Positions 44,557 to 52,749 are shown, numbered from the stretch's first letter. The stretch is DNA of 64,000 bases from CBDCCT01 sp965214995 (GCA_965214995.1 CBDCCT010000002.1:2232001-2296000), one strand, 5' to 3'. Made by a program: numbers and translations. The notes: generated by a model not told the origin, from the letters alone.

Positions 44557-45184
44557 AATTGCTAAAAGGACGTTGGAACTGCTGGATTTACACTACGATG
44601 CTTTTCATGATATTTCGGATGTTGCTCGGAAAACAGGCCACCCTGTACCCGTGGATACCCGAGCATGGTCACAAATTCTGGTTAGTGTTCTCACTGAAAT
44701 CAAAGGGCTGAAGCGCAAGAAAGGAGCAGATTTAGACGATGGTTCTGATGTTAAAGGGGCGATCACATGGGAAGCTATTGACACTCCGCGGTTCAACGGG
44801 GTTATAAAAGCAGGTACAAAAGCCAAGTTTTCGGATCGGATTGAATCACTTGATGACATGCCATATTTGTTTCTAGTGCTTTGGGACAACGCGCCAGTAA
44901 CAAACAACTATAGATGCCGAATTTGGTGTGTAAGACCACAAATTGATACAGATTTTCGGTGGATGTGTAAGTTGTGGTACGACAAAAGAGTTAGAGGAGA
45001 AATAACAAGCTCAAATTTCCAACTACACCCTCCGAGAGGGCAAAACTCGAACGTTATTAGGAATTCATGTGGTAACCTCCAATACCCGTTATTATTTTGT
45101 GCAGAGCGTACATCTAAAACAAAATATGCTTTAATCAAACATGATCCTGACGTTATGCTGAATGGACTATGTCAAACTGTTTAA
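44549..45184 (+). CDS. probable type II restriction endonuclease
   Basis: A 211-aa protein placed after a C protein and opposite a methylase. GADLDDGSDVKGAITWEAID (residues 60-79) could be a PD-(D/E)XK core, with Asp in GAD and the DVK triad position. FQLHPPRGQNSNVIRNSCGNLQYPLLF (near 155-181) is a striking, probably family-specific block. I do not know its recognition sequence; I considered the MamI family but cannot confirm it. AT-rich like the methylase. It needs no ribosome site of its own because it overlaps the C gene. Confidence 0.68.
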   Translation: MNKIAKRTLELLDLHYDAFHDISDVARKTGHPVPVDTRAWSQILVSVLTEIKGLKRKKGADLDDGSDVKGAITWEAIDTPRFNGVIKAGTKAKFSDRIESLDDMPYLFLVLWDNAPVTNNYRCRIWCVRPQIDTDFRWMCKLWYDKRVRGEITSSNFQLHPPRGQNSNVIRNSCGNLQYPLLFCAERTSKTKYALIKHDPDVMLNGLCQTV

Positions 45185-45318
45185 ATTAGGACTGAGCTAT
45201 TAGAGCTACATAACTGATGGTTGTACAGAGTAAGAGGAATTAAGAGCTTTTGCAGGAGAATTACCCTGTCACAGCAGTTCCAAGCTGTCTCAAGCCCACC
45301 AAGCGCCTGCATCACCTC

Positions 45319-46074
45319 TTAACTCTCCCTCTCAAACGCCAGCGGGTCGCGGTTCGTCTCCTTGTAAAGAAGATACTTGGCGGGAGTTTTGCCTAACGCC
45401 CCGAACCACTGCGGGCAGTACGGCCCCATCCACAGCACGTCGCCCTGCTGAATCGGATGCCAGTCAGCGCCCAAGCGGTAGACGCCGCCGCCAGAAAGCA
45501 TCAGCATCCCGTGCTCCATCATGTGCGTTTCGGCGAAGGGGAGGGTGGCACCAGGGGCGAAGGTCATGGTGTTGACGGCCATGTCAAAACCCGGCGCGTC
45601 CGGCAAGAGCTTCCTGACGGTCACGCCCTCGTCGCCCAAGAAAGCCTCGCCCTGAACGTCCGCCTCAGAACCCCAAACGACCTGCGGCGTTTTCGCGCCC
45701 TCGAGCCCCACATAACGCCTCTCAAAAAGTGTGAGGACGCTCTTCCCGCTCGAGCGGAGCGTGTGCGGCGTGTTGGGCGGAAGATAGAGGTAACCGCCCG
45801 CGCTCAAATTCCCCTGCGTGTCGCCCGCTTCAAACTCGAGCCCCCCCTCCTCCACAAAGACGAAACGCTCGACACCCGCCAGGGGTGGGCCGCTCTCGCC
45901 GCCGGGCTCGAGCAAGGCGCGGTACTGCACGAAGCGCGCGCCCATCTGCGGTGAAATGAGGATAACGCCCTGCGCCCCCCGCCAGCCGGGTAGAACGGTC
46001 TGCACGTGACCGTCGGGCGAAATAAACGCGTAGTGAGGGGTGAGGCGGGTGCGGGTCGCGCCGAGATGGTTCAT
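45319..46074 (-). CDS. allE: (S)-ureidoglycine aminohydrolase
   Basis: Releases ammonia from ureidoglycine to give ureidoglycolate, the last step of this operon. The 251-aa bicupin has the first cupin around FVFVEEGGLEFEAGDTQGNLSAGGYLYLPPNTPHTLR and the manganese-binding second cupin around LPFAETHMMEHGMLMLSGGGVYRLGADWHPIQQGDVLWMGPYCPQWFGA. Its ATG overlaps the allB stop by 4 nt. It ends about 135 nt from the nuclease gene of the restriction island; the two are convergent. Confidence 0.92.
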   Translation of the reverse strand: MNHLGATRTRLTPHYAFISPDGHVQTVLPGWRGAQGVILISPQMGARFVQYRALLEPGGESGPPLAGVERFVFVEEGGLEFEAGDTQGNLSAGGYLYLPPNTPHTLRSSGKSVLTLFERRYVGLEGAKTPQVVWGSEADVQGEAFLGDEGVTVRKLLPDAPGFDMAVNTMTFAPGATLPFAETHMMEHGMLMLSGGGVYRLGADWHPIQQGDVLWMGPYCPQWFGALGKTPAKYLLYKETNRDPLAFERES

Positions 46075-47423
46075 GGTCTTTGCTCCTGTGGTTGTAAAAA
46101 CCTGCCGCGATGGTCCGTCACTTTACCATCCGCAAAAACCGTCCGGCCCCGCACCAGCGTGCGCCGCACGCGGCCCCGGAAGGTCTCGCCTAAATAAGGG
46201 CTCACCTTGTGGCGGCTTAGAAGGTCATCCGCGCTGAGGGTGTGAGTTTCTGCGAGGTCTATAAGGACGAGGTCGGCGTCGAAGCCGGGCTCGAGCCTCC
46301 CCTTGCGGGCTATCCCAAAACGTTCGGCGGGAGCCGTAGAGGTGAGACGGGCGATTTTTGAGAGGGGGAGGCCGTGGGTGAGTCCGTCTGTTAAAAGTGT
46401 GTCAAGCGTACTCTGCACCCCCGCAATCCCGCCCCAGACCTCGAAGAAATCCTCCCGCGCTTTCAAGTCGGGCGGCGACGGCGAGTGGTCCGAGGCGATG
46501 AAATCCACCTCGCCGCGCAAGACCGCCTCCCAGAGCGCGGCGCGTTCATTGTCCGAACGTAGCGGCGGCGCGCATTTGGCGGGCGCGCCCAAATGCATCA
46601 TGTCTTCGTCCGTAAAGTGCAAATAGTGCGGGCAAGTTTCGCAACTCACGCGCACGCCCCGGTCTTTCGCGTCGGCAACAAGGGCCACGCCTCGAACGGT
46701 GCTCACGTGGACGACGTGGAGGTCCGCGCCCGTCGCCTCGGCGAAGAGAAGCGCGCGGCTGATGGCCTCGAGTTCCGCCACCACGGGCCGCGTGGCGAGG
46801 TAGTCGCGGACGCCCTTACCCCCCACCGCGCGAATTTTCTCGGTGAAGCCCCGTGTTAGTGCCTCGCTCTCCGCGTGGACGGCGACGGGTAAGCCGAGCT
46901 TTGCGGCCACTTTCATCCCCTCAAAAAGCGTGAGGTCGTCGGCGGCTTTGAAGTCGTCCATCCCGCTGCCTGACATGAACGCCTTGAAGCCCACCACGCC
47001 GAGTTCGGCCAAATCGGGCAGGCGCGTTAAGTTCTCTGGAGTGAGCCCGCCCCAGAGGGCGAAGTCGGTTAGAGACGAGGCTTCCGCTGCCGTTTTCTTG
47101 GCTAGGAAACTTTCGCGGTCTAGGACGGGGGGGCTCGAGTTGAGCGGCATATCGAAAAACAGCGTGCCGCCTCCCGCTGCCAAGGCCGCGCTGCCGGTGG
47201 CGAACCCCTCCCAGTGCGCGCGCCCCGGCTCGTTGAAGTGGACGTGCGCGTCGATGAGGCCGGGGAACACGTGGAGCCCGGAAGCGTCGAACGCTTCGCT
47301 AGCGGTTTCGGTCAGTTCGGGCGCAATCTCGGCAATCACACCGTCTTGTACGGCTATGTCGGCTTGTGTCAACCCGCCCGGTGTGACAAGCGTGCCCCCC
47401 CGGACGATGAGGTCATGGGGCAT
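46071..47423 (-). CDS. allB: allantoinase
   Basis: Hydrolyses allantoin to allantoate. The 450-aa cyclic amidohydrolase shows DAHVHFNEPGRAHWEG with metal His residues (near residue 60), the bridging lysine region FKAFMSGSG, HVVHVST, CPHYLHFTDEDM and the catalytic Asp in FIASDHSPSPPDLK. It overlaps allC by 11 nt and allE by 4 nt, so the three are co-translated. The operon context separates it from dihydroorotase or hydantoinase relatives. Confidence 0.93.
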   Translation of the reverse strand: MPHDLIVRGGTLVTPGGLTQADIAVQDGVIAEIAPELTETASEAFDASGLHVFPGLIDAHVHFNEPGRAHWEGFATGSAALAAGGGTLFFDMPLNSSPPVLDRESFLAKKTAAEASSLTDFALWGGLTPENLTRLPDLAELGVVGFKAFMSGSGMDDFKAADDLTLFEGMKVAAKLGLPVAVHAESEALTRGFTEKIRAVGGKGVRDYLATRPVVAELEAISRALLFAEATGADLHVVHVSTVRGVALVADAKDRGVRVSCETCPHYLHFTDEDMMHLGAPAKCAPPLRSDNERAALWEAVLRGEVDFIASDHSPSPPDLKAREDFFEVWGGIAGVQSTLDTLLTDGLTHGLPLSKIARLTSTAPAERFGIARKGRLEPGFDADLVLIDLAETHTLSADDLLSRHKVSPYLGETFRGRVRRTLVRGRTVFADGKVTDHRGRFLQPQEQRP

Positions 47424-48630
47424 AACGCGCGTTCAACATGCCTAAAAAGCGCATGACTATCCCCAACGCCACCGCCACGTCCTCCACCGTCACCGTCTCA
47501 TCCGGATGATGCGACAGCCCGTTGGGCGAACGCACAAAGAGCATCGCGGCGGGCACGGCGGCGGCCATAATTTGTGCGTCGTGACCCGCGCCGCTCGGGA
47601 GCCGCGGAGCCCCGCCGCTCGCTTCTTGCAGAAGGCGGGTTAAACCTTTGTCCAGCGGCGTCGCCGCCTGGGACATGAGAGGGTGCCAGTGGATTATGAG
47701 CCCCCGCCCCGCCGCCACCTTTTCCGCCTCCTCACGGAGCACTGCCACCGCCTCTTCTCTCACCGCATCATCCGCGTGGCGCACGTCCAAGCTCAGCGTC
47801 GCGCTGCCAGGAATCACGTTGATGGCCCCCGGTTCGACGTTAAACCGCCCCACCGTCGCCACAAGCTCGCCAACCTCTTTTGCGTACATCTCGACTTCTA
47901 ACACAAACGCCGCGGCACCCGCCAGCGCGTCCCGCCGCCCCGCCATCGGCGTGGTGCCCGCGTGCCCGGCTTGGCCCTTGAAGGTGAGGAGCGCGCGGCT
48001 CGAGCCCACCACCGCCTCCACCACCCCCACGGGCACGCCCAGCGCCGCCAGCTTAGGCCCCTGCTCGATGTGGACCTCGAGAAAGCCTATTGCTTCCTTT
48101 AGATTCTGCCTCGGAGATTCTAAAAAGTCGGGCTCTCCGCCAAAATCCTTGATAACCTCGCGCATGGTAAGGCCTGTGTCATCGGTAAGCTCAAGCCACC
48201 CCGCCTCAAAACTCCCCGTCAGCGCCCGGCTTCCCAAAAAGGGCAGCCCGTAACGCACCCCCTCCTCCTCGGAAAAGCCCACCACCTCCACCGCAAAGGG
48301 CAGGCGCTTCCCCTCAAGCGCCTCCACCGCCGCCAGCCCCACAAGCACGCCTAACACGCCGTCATACTTACCCGCGTTCCTGACCGTGTCCAAGTGCGAG
48401 CCGATGAGCAGCGCGGGCGCGTCCTCCTTTAGGCCCTCGTAGCGCCCGAAAAGGTTGCCGACGGCGTCCGTCCGCACCGCCATTCCCGCCGCTTCCATCC
48501 AGTCACATAAGGCGGCGTGAACCTCGTGCATGGGTTCGGATAAAAAAGTGCGGGTGAGGTTGTCAGGAGTTTCGCTCATCACGGCTAGCGCGTCACAGCG
48601 CGCCATGAGTTCGCTCGCTCGAGCGTGCAT
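47413..48630 (-). CDS. allC: allantoate amidohydrolase
   Basis: Converts allantoate to ureidoglycine with release of CO2 and ammonia. The 405-aa M20-family enzyme has GSHLDTVRNAGKYDGVLGVLVGLAAVE (metal His/Asp), GFSEEEGVRYGLPFLGSRALTG (Glu pair) and GLSHHPDETVT (C-terminal His). The ATG at 48630 shares one base with the uraH stop and has GGGGGAG upstream; a longer frame from 48660 overlaps uraH and was rejected. Confidence 0.92.
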   Translation of the reverse strand: MHARASELMARCDALAVMSETPDNLTRTFLSEPMHEVHAALCDWMEAAGMAVRTDAVGNLFGRYEGLKEDAPALLIGSHLDTVRNAGKYDGVLGVLVGLAAVEALEGKRLPFAVEVVGFSEEEGVRYGLPFLGSRALTGSFEAGWLELTDDTGLTMREVIKDFGGEPDFLESPRQNLKEAIGFLEVHIEQGPKLAALGVPVGVVEAVVGSSRALLTFKGQAGHAGTTPMAGRRDALAGAAAFVLEVEMYAKEVGELVATVGRFNVEPGAINVIPGSATLSLDVRHADDAVREEAVAVLREEAEKVAAGRGLIIHWHPLMSQAATPLDKGLTRLLQEASGGAPRLPSGAGHDAQIMAAAVPAAMLFVRSPNGLSHHPDETVTVEDVAVALGIVMRFLGMLNARYAP

Positions 48631-48974
48631 CAACTCCCCCGGTAGGTGCTGTAACTCCACGGACTGACGAGCAGCGGCACGTGGTAGTTTTGTGACTTGT
48701 CGGCAATGCCAAAGCGGACGGGCACGGCGTCCAAGAACTTGGGCTCGGGCAAATCTAAATCGCTAAAATAGTCTCCCACGTGAAAGAGGAGTTCGAACAC
48801 GCCGACCTCTAGGTCGTCCGTGAGCAAAGGCGTGTCGGTGCGTCCATCCTGATTGGTCGTGAAGCTCGCCAGGTGCTGCCTCGAGTCGCTCGCCACAAAG
48901 AAGAGGTCGATTTTTAGCCCCGCCGCGGGTCGGCCCCTGGCGGTGTCCAACACGTGCGTGCTGAGGCGGCCCAT
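48630..48974 (-). CDS. uraH: 5-hydroxyisourate hydrolase (transthyretin-like)
   Basis: Second step of urate breakdown, opening 5-hydroxyisourate to OHCU. The 114-aa protein has the family N-terminus LSTHVLDTARGRPA and the diagnostic C-terminal tetrapeptide YRGS. Catalytic His and Arg positions are present. ATG 48974 (or GTG 48977) overlaps the stop of the DinB-like gene. Confidence 0.94.
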   Translation of the reverse strand: MGRLSTHVLDTARGRPAAGLKIDLFFVASDSRQHLASFTTNQDGRTDTPLLTDDLEVGVFELLFHVGDYFSDLDLPEPKFLDAVPVRFGIADKSQNYHVPLLVSPWSYSTYRGS

Positions 48975-49501
48975 CACCAGCCCTCGCGCTCTCGCAATGA
49001 GGTAATTTGCGCCACGTGGTGCTCGCCGTGCCAGGCGTAAAGCGCGAGGTTCTGTTCTAAGGTGGGCGTCCGCCCCGTCTCGGGATGCTTAAAGGTTCTC
49101 TGCCAGTCGCTCTCCGAAAGCGACTTGAGCAGAATCACCCAACGTTGATGCAGCGCGTCCAAAAGGGCCAAGGAGACTTCTACGGGCGTGCTCGAGTCGC
49201 CTAGCTCCGCCCACCGCGCCTCGTCATAGGGGCGGATGGTGGGGTTTTCCTCGGTCAAAGCGAGTTTGAAGCGGGTGTAGGAGTTTAAGTGGCTGTCGGG
49301 CAGGTGATGAACCACTTGAAGAACGCGCCAGCCGCCGGGACGGTACGGCGTGTTGAGTTGCGTTTCGGAGAGGCCTGCAATGGCGCTCTGCAACTTCTGA
49401 GGTAGCCCGGCGACTCGTTCTAACCACGCGTCGCGTTGGGCTTGGGTCGCCTCACTCGGCGTCACGAACTTACCGATGGGATAGCGCAAATCGTTAGTCA
49501 T
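48974..49501 (-). CDS. DinB/YfiT-like metal-dependent protein
   Basis: A 175-aa four-helix protein of the DinB superfamily, closest in pattern to YfiT/BstA: YPIGKFVTPSEATQAQRDAWLERVAGLPQKL, GGWRVLQVVHHLPDSH and YAWHGEHHVAQI, which supply a three-His metal site. YfiT relatives are putative hydrolases or thiol transferases. It overlaps the uricase gene by 8 nt and uraH by 1 nt, so it is firmly embedded in the urate operon, although no role there is known to me. Confidence 0.85.
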   Translation of the reverse strand: MTNDLRYPIGKFVTPSEATQAQRDAWLERVAGLPQKLQSAIAGLSETQLNTPYRPGGWRVLQVVHHLPDSHLNSYTRFKLALTEENPTIRPYDEARWAELGDSSTPVEVSLALLDALHQRWVILLKSLSESDWQRTFKHPETGRTPTLEQNLALYAWHGEHHVAQITSLREREGW

Positions 49502-50423
49502 CCTGCCTCATCGTCAGGCCGATGTGACCATAGGGCGGGCGCGGGTCGGTGTGGACTTTGACAGTCGCGTCCTCTTCGGAAGTGTACGCCTTGTCCCAGA
49601 GCCGGTTCTGCGCCTCGAAAGAGACTTCGGCGAGCTGCGGAAAGCGGGTCAAGAGGCGCGTGCCCATCTCATGTACGAGGTGCTGAATGGAGCGGCTGTT
49701 GAAGGTGTGAAAGGTTGCCGCCACGAGGTCGCGCACCCCTTCCCCGGCGACGTAGCGGGGATTGCCGGAGAGGGCGTTTTGAACGTCCGCGTAGCGCCAG
49801 AACACATCTAGGTAAATAAAAAGCGGCCGGTCCACCGCCTCGGGCAGCGTGGTGTGCTCGTCGCGGACGAACGAGGTGAACGAACTCCCGGTGGTCTTGA
49901 TGAGTTGCAAACCGACGCGGCCACAGAGATGGTCGGTGACGATGACGCCCTCCCCGGAACGCTCAAAGGCGAGTTCGGCGGCGGAGGCGTCGTTGTGGGA
50001 GCGGTGAAACAGCACTGGGCTGGGTGAGAAACCCCCGTTCGAGGGAACCTGCGCTGCCTCGAATGGCACCTCCTCACCCGTTAACTTAAGCGATTCCATT
50101 TCTGGATAGGTCGTCAGGAACGCGCGGCCCAGAAAGTCGAGGTAGCCCTCGAGCGTGCTCCCGTCAAACTCCAAAGCTTTTTTGAGCACAAAGTTCTTCA
50201 TACTGTCCGTGGCGACGACGCTGCTGTTGTCGCCCTCGGTGTAGGCGGGGACGAAGTTGTGGCCCAGCACCTGCACGTCAACTTTGGCGGCGAATAGTGC
50301 GTTAGAGCGGCCCGTAAAGGACGATTCGGGGATGGGGGTGAGACCTTCCAAGGGCTTGGCCCCAAAACGGTAGGCGGTGACCTCGGCCTTGCCGTAGTCG
50401 ACGGCGGTAATCTTTGCGCTCAT
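49494..50423 (-). CDS. urate oxidase (cofactor-free uricase)
   Basis: Oxidises urate to 5-hydroxyisourate with O2, producing H2O2. The 309-aa protein has YGKAEVTAYRF, the catalytic Thr-Asp in DNSSVVATDSMKN (near residue 70), SFTSFVRDEHTTLPEAVDRPL with the substrate Arg, and NSRSIQHLVHEMGTRLL. The family is the tunnelling-fold uricase (PucL/UaZ). ATG start; the 74-nt space before it holds a 23-bp triplicated repeat. Confidence 0.93.
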   Translation of the reverse strand: MSAKITAVDYGKAEVTAYRFGAKPLEGLTPIPESSFTGRSNALFAAKVDVQVLGHNFVPAYTEGDNSSVVATDSMKNFVLKKALEFDGSTLEGYLDFLGRAFLTTYPEMESLKLTGEEVPFEAAQVPSNGGFSPSPVLFHRSHNDASAAELAFERSGEGVIVTDHLCGRVGLQLIKTTGSSFTSFVRDEHTTLPEAVDRPLFIYLDVFWRYADVQNALSGNPRYVAGEGVRDLVAATFHTFNSRSIQHLVHEMGTRLLTRFPQLAEVSFEAQNRLWDKAYTSEEDATVKVHTDPRPPYGHIGLTMRQDD

Positions 50424-50451
50424 GCGGGGTCTCTCACGTAGGGTCTCCTAG

Positions 50452-50520
50452 CAGCATCTGGGAGTTTCACCGATCAGCATCTGGGAGTTTCACCGATCAG
50501 CATCTGGGAGTTTCACCGAT
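50452..50520. repeat. three perfect 23-bp tandem copies at the 3' end of uraD
   Basis: The unit beginning CAGCATCTGGGAGTTTCACC occurs at 50452-50474, 50475-50497 and 50498-50520 without mismatch, and a four-base start of a fourth copy follows. Copy three encodes the last residues of uraD and its stop falls at the boundary with copy two. Since 23 is not a multiple of three, each copy shifts frame. Identity of the copies suggests recent replication slippage. Confidence 0.9.
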
Positions 50521-51012
50521 CAGCGCCTCGAGCCTGAAGCGGGCGATTTTGTAGATTTCGGCGAGGGCGGTGCGGCGTTCCTCTTGGGCAGAGTGGGGCA
50601 AGCGCGTTTCGAAAGCCTCGAGAATGCTCGTTTTGGTGTGCCCTTTGACGGCCAGGATGAAGGGGAAGCCGAACTTTTCCTTGTACGCGTCGTTGAGCGC
50701 GTGAAAGCGCCTGTACTCCTCTTCGCTCAGACGGTCTAAACCTGCGCCCGCTTGCTCTTGGCTCGAGGCCGCCGTCAGCCCCCCCGCCCTCGCCGCCTTG
50801 CCCGCCAAGTCAGGGTGAGCGCGGATGAGATCAAGCTGTTTCTCCTCAGCCTCTTCGACCACCGCAACCATCGCGCCGTGAAGCCCCTCGACGGACTCAA
50901 AAGGACGCGCCGCCCACGCGCCTTCGGCCACCCAGGGGGAGTGCTCGAACACGCCTCCTAAAGTGTCGATAAAACATGTTCTATCGCGGTTGAGCGCGGC
51001 GAGCGTGAGCAC
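50497..51012 (-). CDS. uraD: OHCU decarboxylase
   Basis: Third enzyme of urate degradation, decarboxylating OHCU to S-allantoin. The 171-aa protein shows LGGVFEHSPWVAEGAWAARPF near the start, LIRAHPDLAGKAA with the conserved catalytic His (near residue 65), LNDAYKEKFGFPFILAVKG, and TALAEIYKIARFRLEALI. GTG 51012 is preceded by AAGGAGG at good spacing; upstream in-frame codons lack this. TATACT (51038-51033) is a likely -10 box. First gene of the seven-gene operon. Its C-terminus ends in tandem-repeat DNA. Confidence 0.92.
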   Translation of the reverse strand: MLTLAALNRDRTCFIDTLGGVFEHSPWVAEGAWAARPFESVEGLHGAMVAVVEEAEEKQLDLIRAHPDLAGKAARAGGLTAASSQEQAGAGLDRLSEEEYRRFHALNDAYKEKFGFPFILAVKGHTKTSILEAFETRLPHSAQEERRTALAEIYKIARFRLEALIGETPRC

Positions 51013-51032
51013 CGTGACCTCCTTGACCGTTA

Positions 51033-51045
51033 AGTATAACGTTAT
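51033..51045 (-). promoter_or_regulatory. -10 box and palindrome upstream of the urate operon
   Basis: TATACT on the minus strand (51038-51033) overlaps the perfect palindrome ATAACGTTAT (51036-51045). The overlap suggests that a dimeric regulator controls the urate operon here; no regulator gene is adjacent. Confidence 0.4.
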
Positions 51046-51134
51046 GGTTTCTGTAACAGCCCGACCCAAGGAAGGTTAAGGATGATTAACACCTAACCGA
51101 ATCTTTCTTGGCTTTCCGAGTGTCGGTATGTGGT

Positions 51135-51857
51135 TTAACTAAGCGCTGCTTTTTTGATGACGTTTTTTATCCAGTCGGCGTAGTAGGACGTACGGACGTA
51201 GTATTTCAAAACACCGTAGGTGGTTCTAACGGGTTGGTTTCGGGAGTCCTCCCAAGAAGCGACACCGGCAATTGACCACGTGTTTCCCGGCATAAGGGCT
51301 GGGCCTCCGCTGTCCCCTTTGCCGCTCGCACCTTCGTACTCGCTTGCGTAGGGCGGCTCATCAAAGCGGAACTCCAGCCACTGTGCATGGAGAACCCTTT
51401 CAACAACGTTCGTCGCAGCGCGGAAGTGACCGTCATTGTGGACAACGCCTGTTAGTCCAGTGCCGGACATCCCCTTACCGACCAGTGTGAGGAGTGAACC
51501 CTTTTCGTCACAGCCTTCGTAAAGATGTAGTGGCTCGAGATGACCAACAGCCGCACTCAATTTTAAGAGCGCGAGGTCGGCAACGTTTTTAACACTTTCC
51601 TGAGACCCAAAACTCGGACGAGTTGCCCAAGTCGGATGAACGACCGTCTTTTCGATTTTGCGACGCTGCTCACCAAGTACAACTTCATCACCCATCCGCA
51701 CATGCTTTTCGCAGTGAGCTGCGGTCAACAGCCATTGCGGATGAATGAGCGTCGCCATGCCCATGTTCGGTTTTGGAGTGTTCAGACAGCAGACCTGCGG
51801 GAATTGCTTGGCCCGCTCAAGATAATCTTTGTCAGCTTTGTCATGTCGGATGACCAT
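51135..51857 (-). CDS. trypsin-like serine protease without signal peptide
   Basis: A 240-aa S1-family protease. The triad is complete: His in LLTAAHCEK (near residue 49), Asp in VADLALLKL (near 97) and Ser in GKGDSGGPAL (near 187). The N-terminus MVIRHDKADKDYLERAKQFP has no hydrophobic signal, unusual for a family normally exported; no propeptide cleavage motif is visible. TATAAT (51874-51869) lies 11 nt before the ATG. The region is less GC-rich than its surroundings, hinting at transfer. I see nothing beside it to suggest its target. Confidence 0.85.
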   Translation of the reverse strand: MVIRHDKADKDYLERAKQFPQVCCLNTPKPNMGMATLIHPQWLLTAAHCEKHVRMGDEVVLGEQRRKIEKTVVHPTWATRPSFGSQESVKNVADLALLKLSAAVGHLEPLHLYEGCDEKGSLLTLVGKGMSGTGLTGVVHNDGHFRAATNVVERVLHAQWLEFRFDEPPYASEYEGASGKGDSGGPALMPGNTWSIAGVASWEDSRNQPVRTTYGVLKYYVRTSYYADWIKNVIKKAALS

Positions 51858-52116
51858 TGTGAGAGCTGATTATAGAACACCCCAATCCGGAAAAGATTTA
51901 TCAGCGCGAAAAGAGAAGGTTGTAATGGTGTATGAGCAACATTCCGGCGCTCGAGTTGTCGGTTTTGTTGAGCGCGACGAGCATAAGGCCTCCTTGACGG
52001 CCAAGTATAGCGTTTTCATTCGTGTCGGGTGAATTTAGGCGCGGAGACCAGCCTTCACTGCTCACGTCCCCGCCGGGCTCACGTTCCGCCGCGCGAGAAA
52101 CGCATACCGTAGACTC

Positions 52117-52749
52117 ATGGAACGCTCTCCCGACACCCTCAGCCCGCGAACCATCTATAAGCTCATGACCGGTGCCATCGTGCCGCGCCCCATCGGCTGG
52201 ATTTCGACGCTCGGCGCGCTCGGCACGCCCAACTTAGCGCCCTTTTCTTACTTCAACGCGGTGAGCGCGGTGCCGCCCACGCTGCTCTTCTGTCTCGGCA
52301 TGAAGGACCCCGGCACGCCCAAGGACACACTCCAAAACGTGCGGGACACGGGCGAATTCGTCGTCAACGTTGTGACCGAAACTCTAGCAGAGGCGATGAA
52401 TCACACGTCCATCAAGGTTCCTTACGGCGAGGATGAATTCGCGCTCGCCGGGGTAACGCCCGCGCCCGCCTTTACGGTCAAGCCCCCGCGCGTCACCGAG
52501 AGCCCCATCCATTTTGAATGCCGGGTCGCCCACATCTACCCCGTGGGTGAGGGCGAGAGTCACATCGTCGTGGGTCGCATCACGCATATCCATGTGGATG
52601 ACGCGCTGCTGATAGATGGGGACAAAATTGACCTCGGTAAGCTCAAGCCCGTGGGCAGGCTGGCGGGTAGGAGCTACGCCCGCATCGCCGACACGTTTGA
52701 GTTGGAGCGGCCTGTATACAAGGAGAAAGGTGAAAGAGAAAAGGACTGA
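52117..52749 (+). CDS. flavin reductase-like (flavoredoxin family) protein
   Basis: A 210-aa FMN-binding protein of the flavin reductase/DIM6-NTAB type: LMTGAIVPRPIGWISTLGALGTPNLAPFSYFNAVSAVPPTLLFCLG, then DTLQNVRDTGEFVVNVV and FECRVAHIYPVGEGESHIVVGRI. It may transfer electrons to an oxygenase or act as an FMN flavoprotein. TACCGT 6 nt before the ATG (leaderless type). It is convergent with the cytochrome P450 gene and shares a terminator hairpin with it. Confidence 0.88.
   Translation: MERSPDTLSPRTIYKLMTGAIVPRPIGWISTLGALGTPNLAPFSYFNAVSAVPPTLLFCLGMKDPGTPKDTLQNVRDTGEFVVNVVTETLAEAMNHTSIKVPYGEDEFALAGVTPAPAFTVKPPRVTESPIHFECRVAHIYPVGEGESHIVVGRITHIHVDDALLIDGDKIDLGKLKPVGRLAGRSYARIADTFELERPVYKEKGEREKD

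Noticed and set aside
44549..45184. Assignment of the nuclease to the MamI family
   Set aside because: My recollection of that family does not match this sequence well enough; a profile search would decide.
50452..50520. CRISPR-like direct repeats
   Set aside because: The 23-bp copies abut with no spacers and lie in a coding 3' end; no cas genes are present.
51934..52032. Small plus-strand frame MVYEQHSGARVVGFVERDEH
   Set aside because: A weak AGAAGG precedes it, but it is only about 33 codons long with no neighbour relation; could be a remnant, not supportable as a gene.
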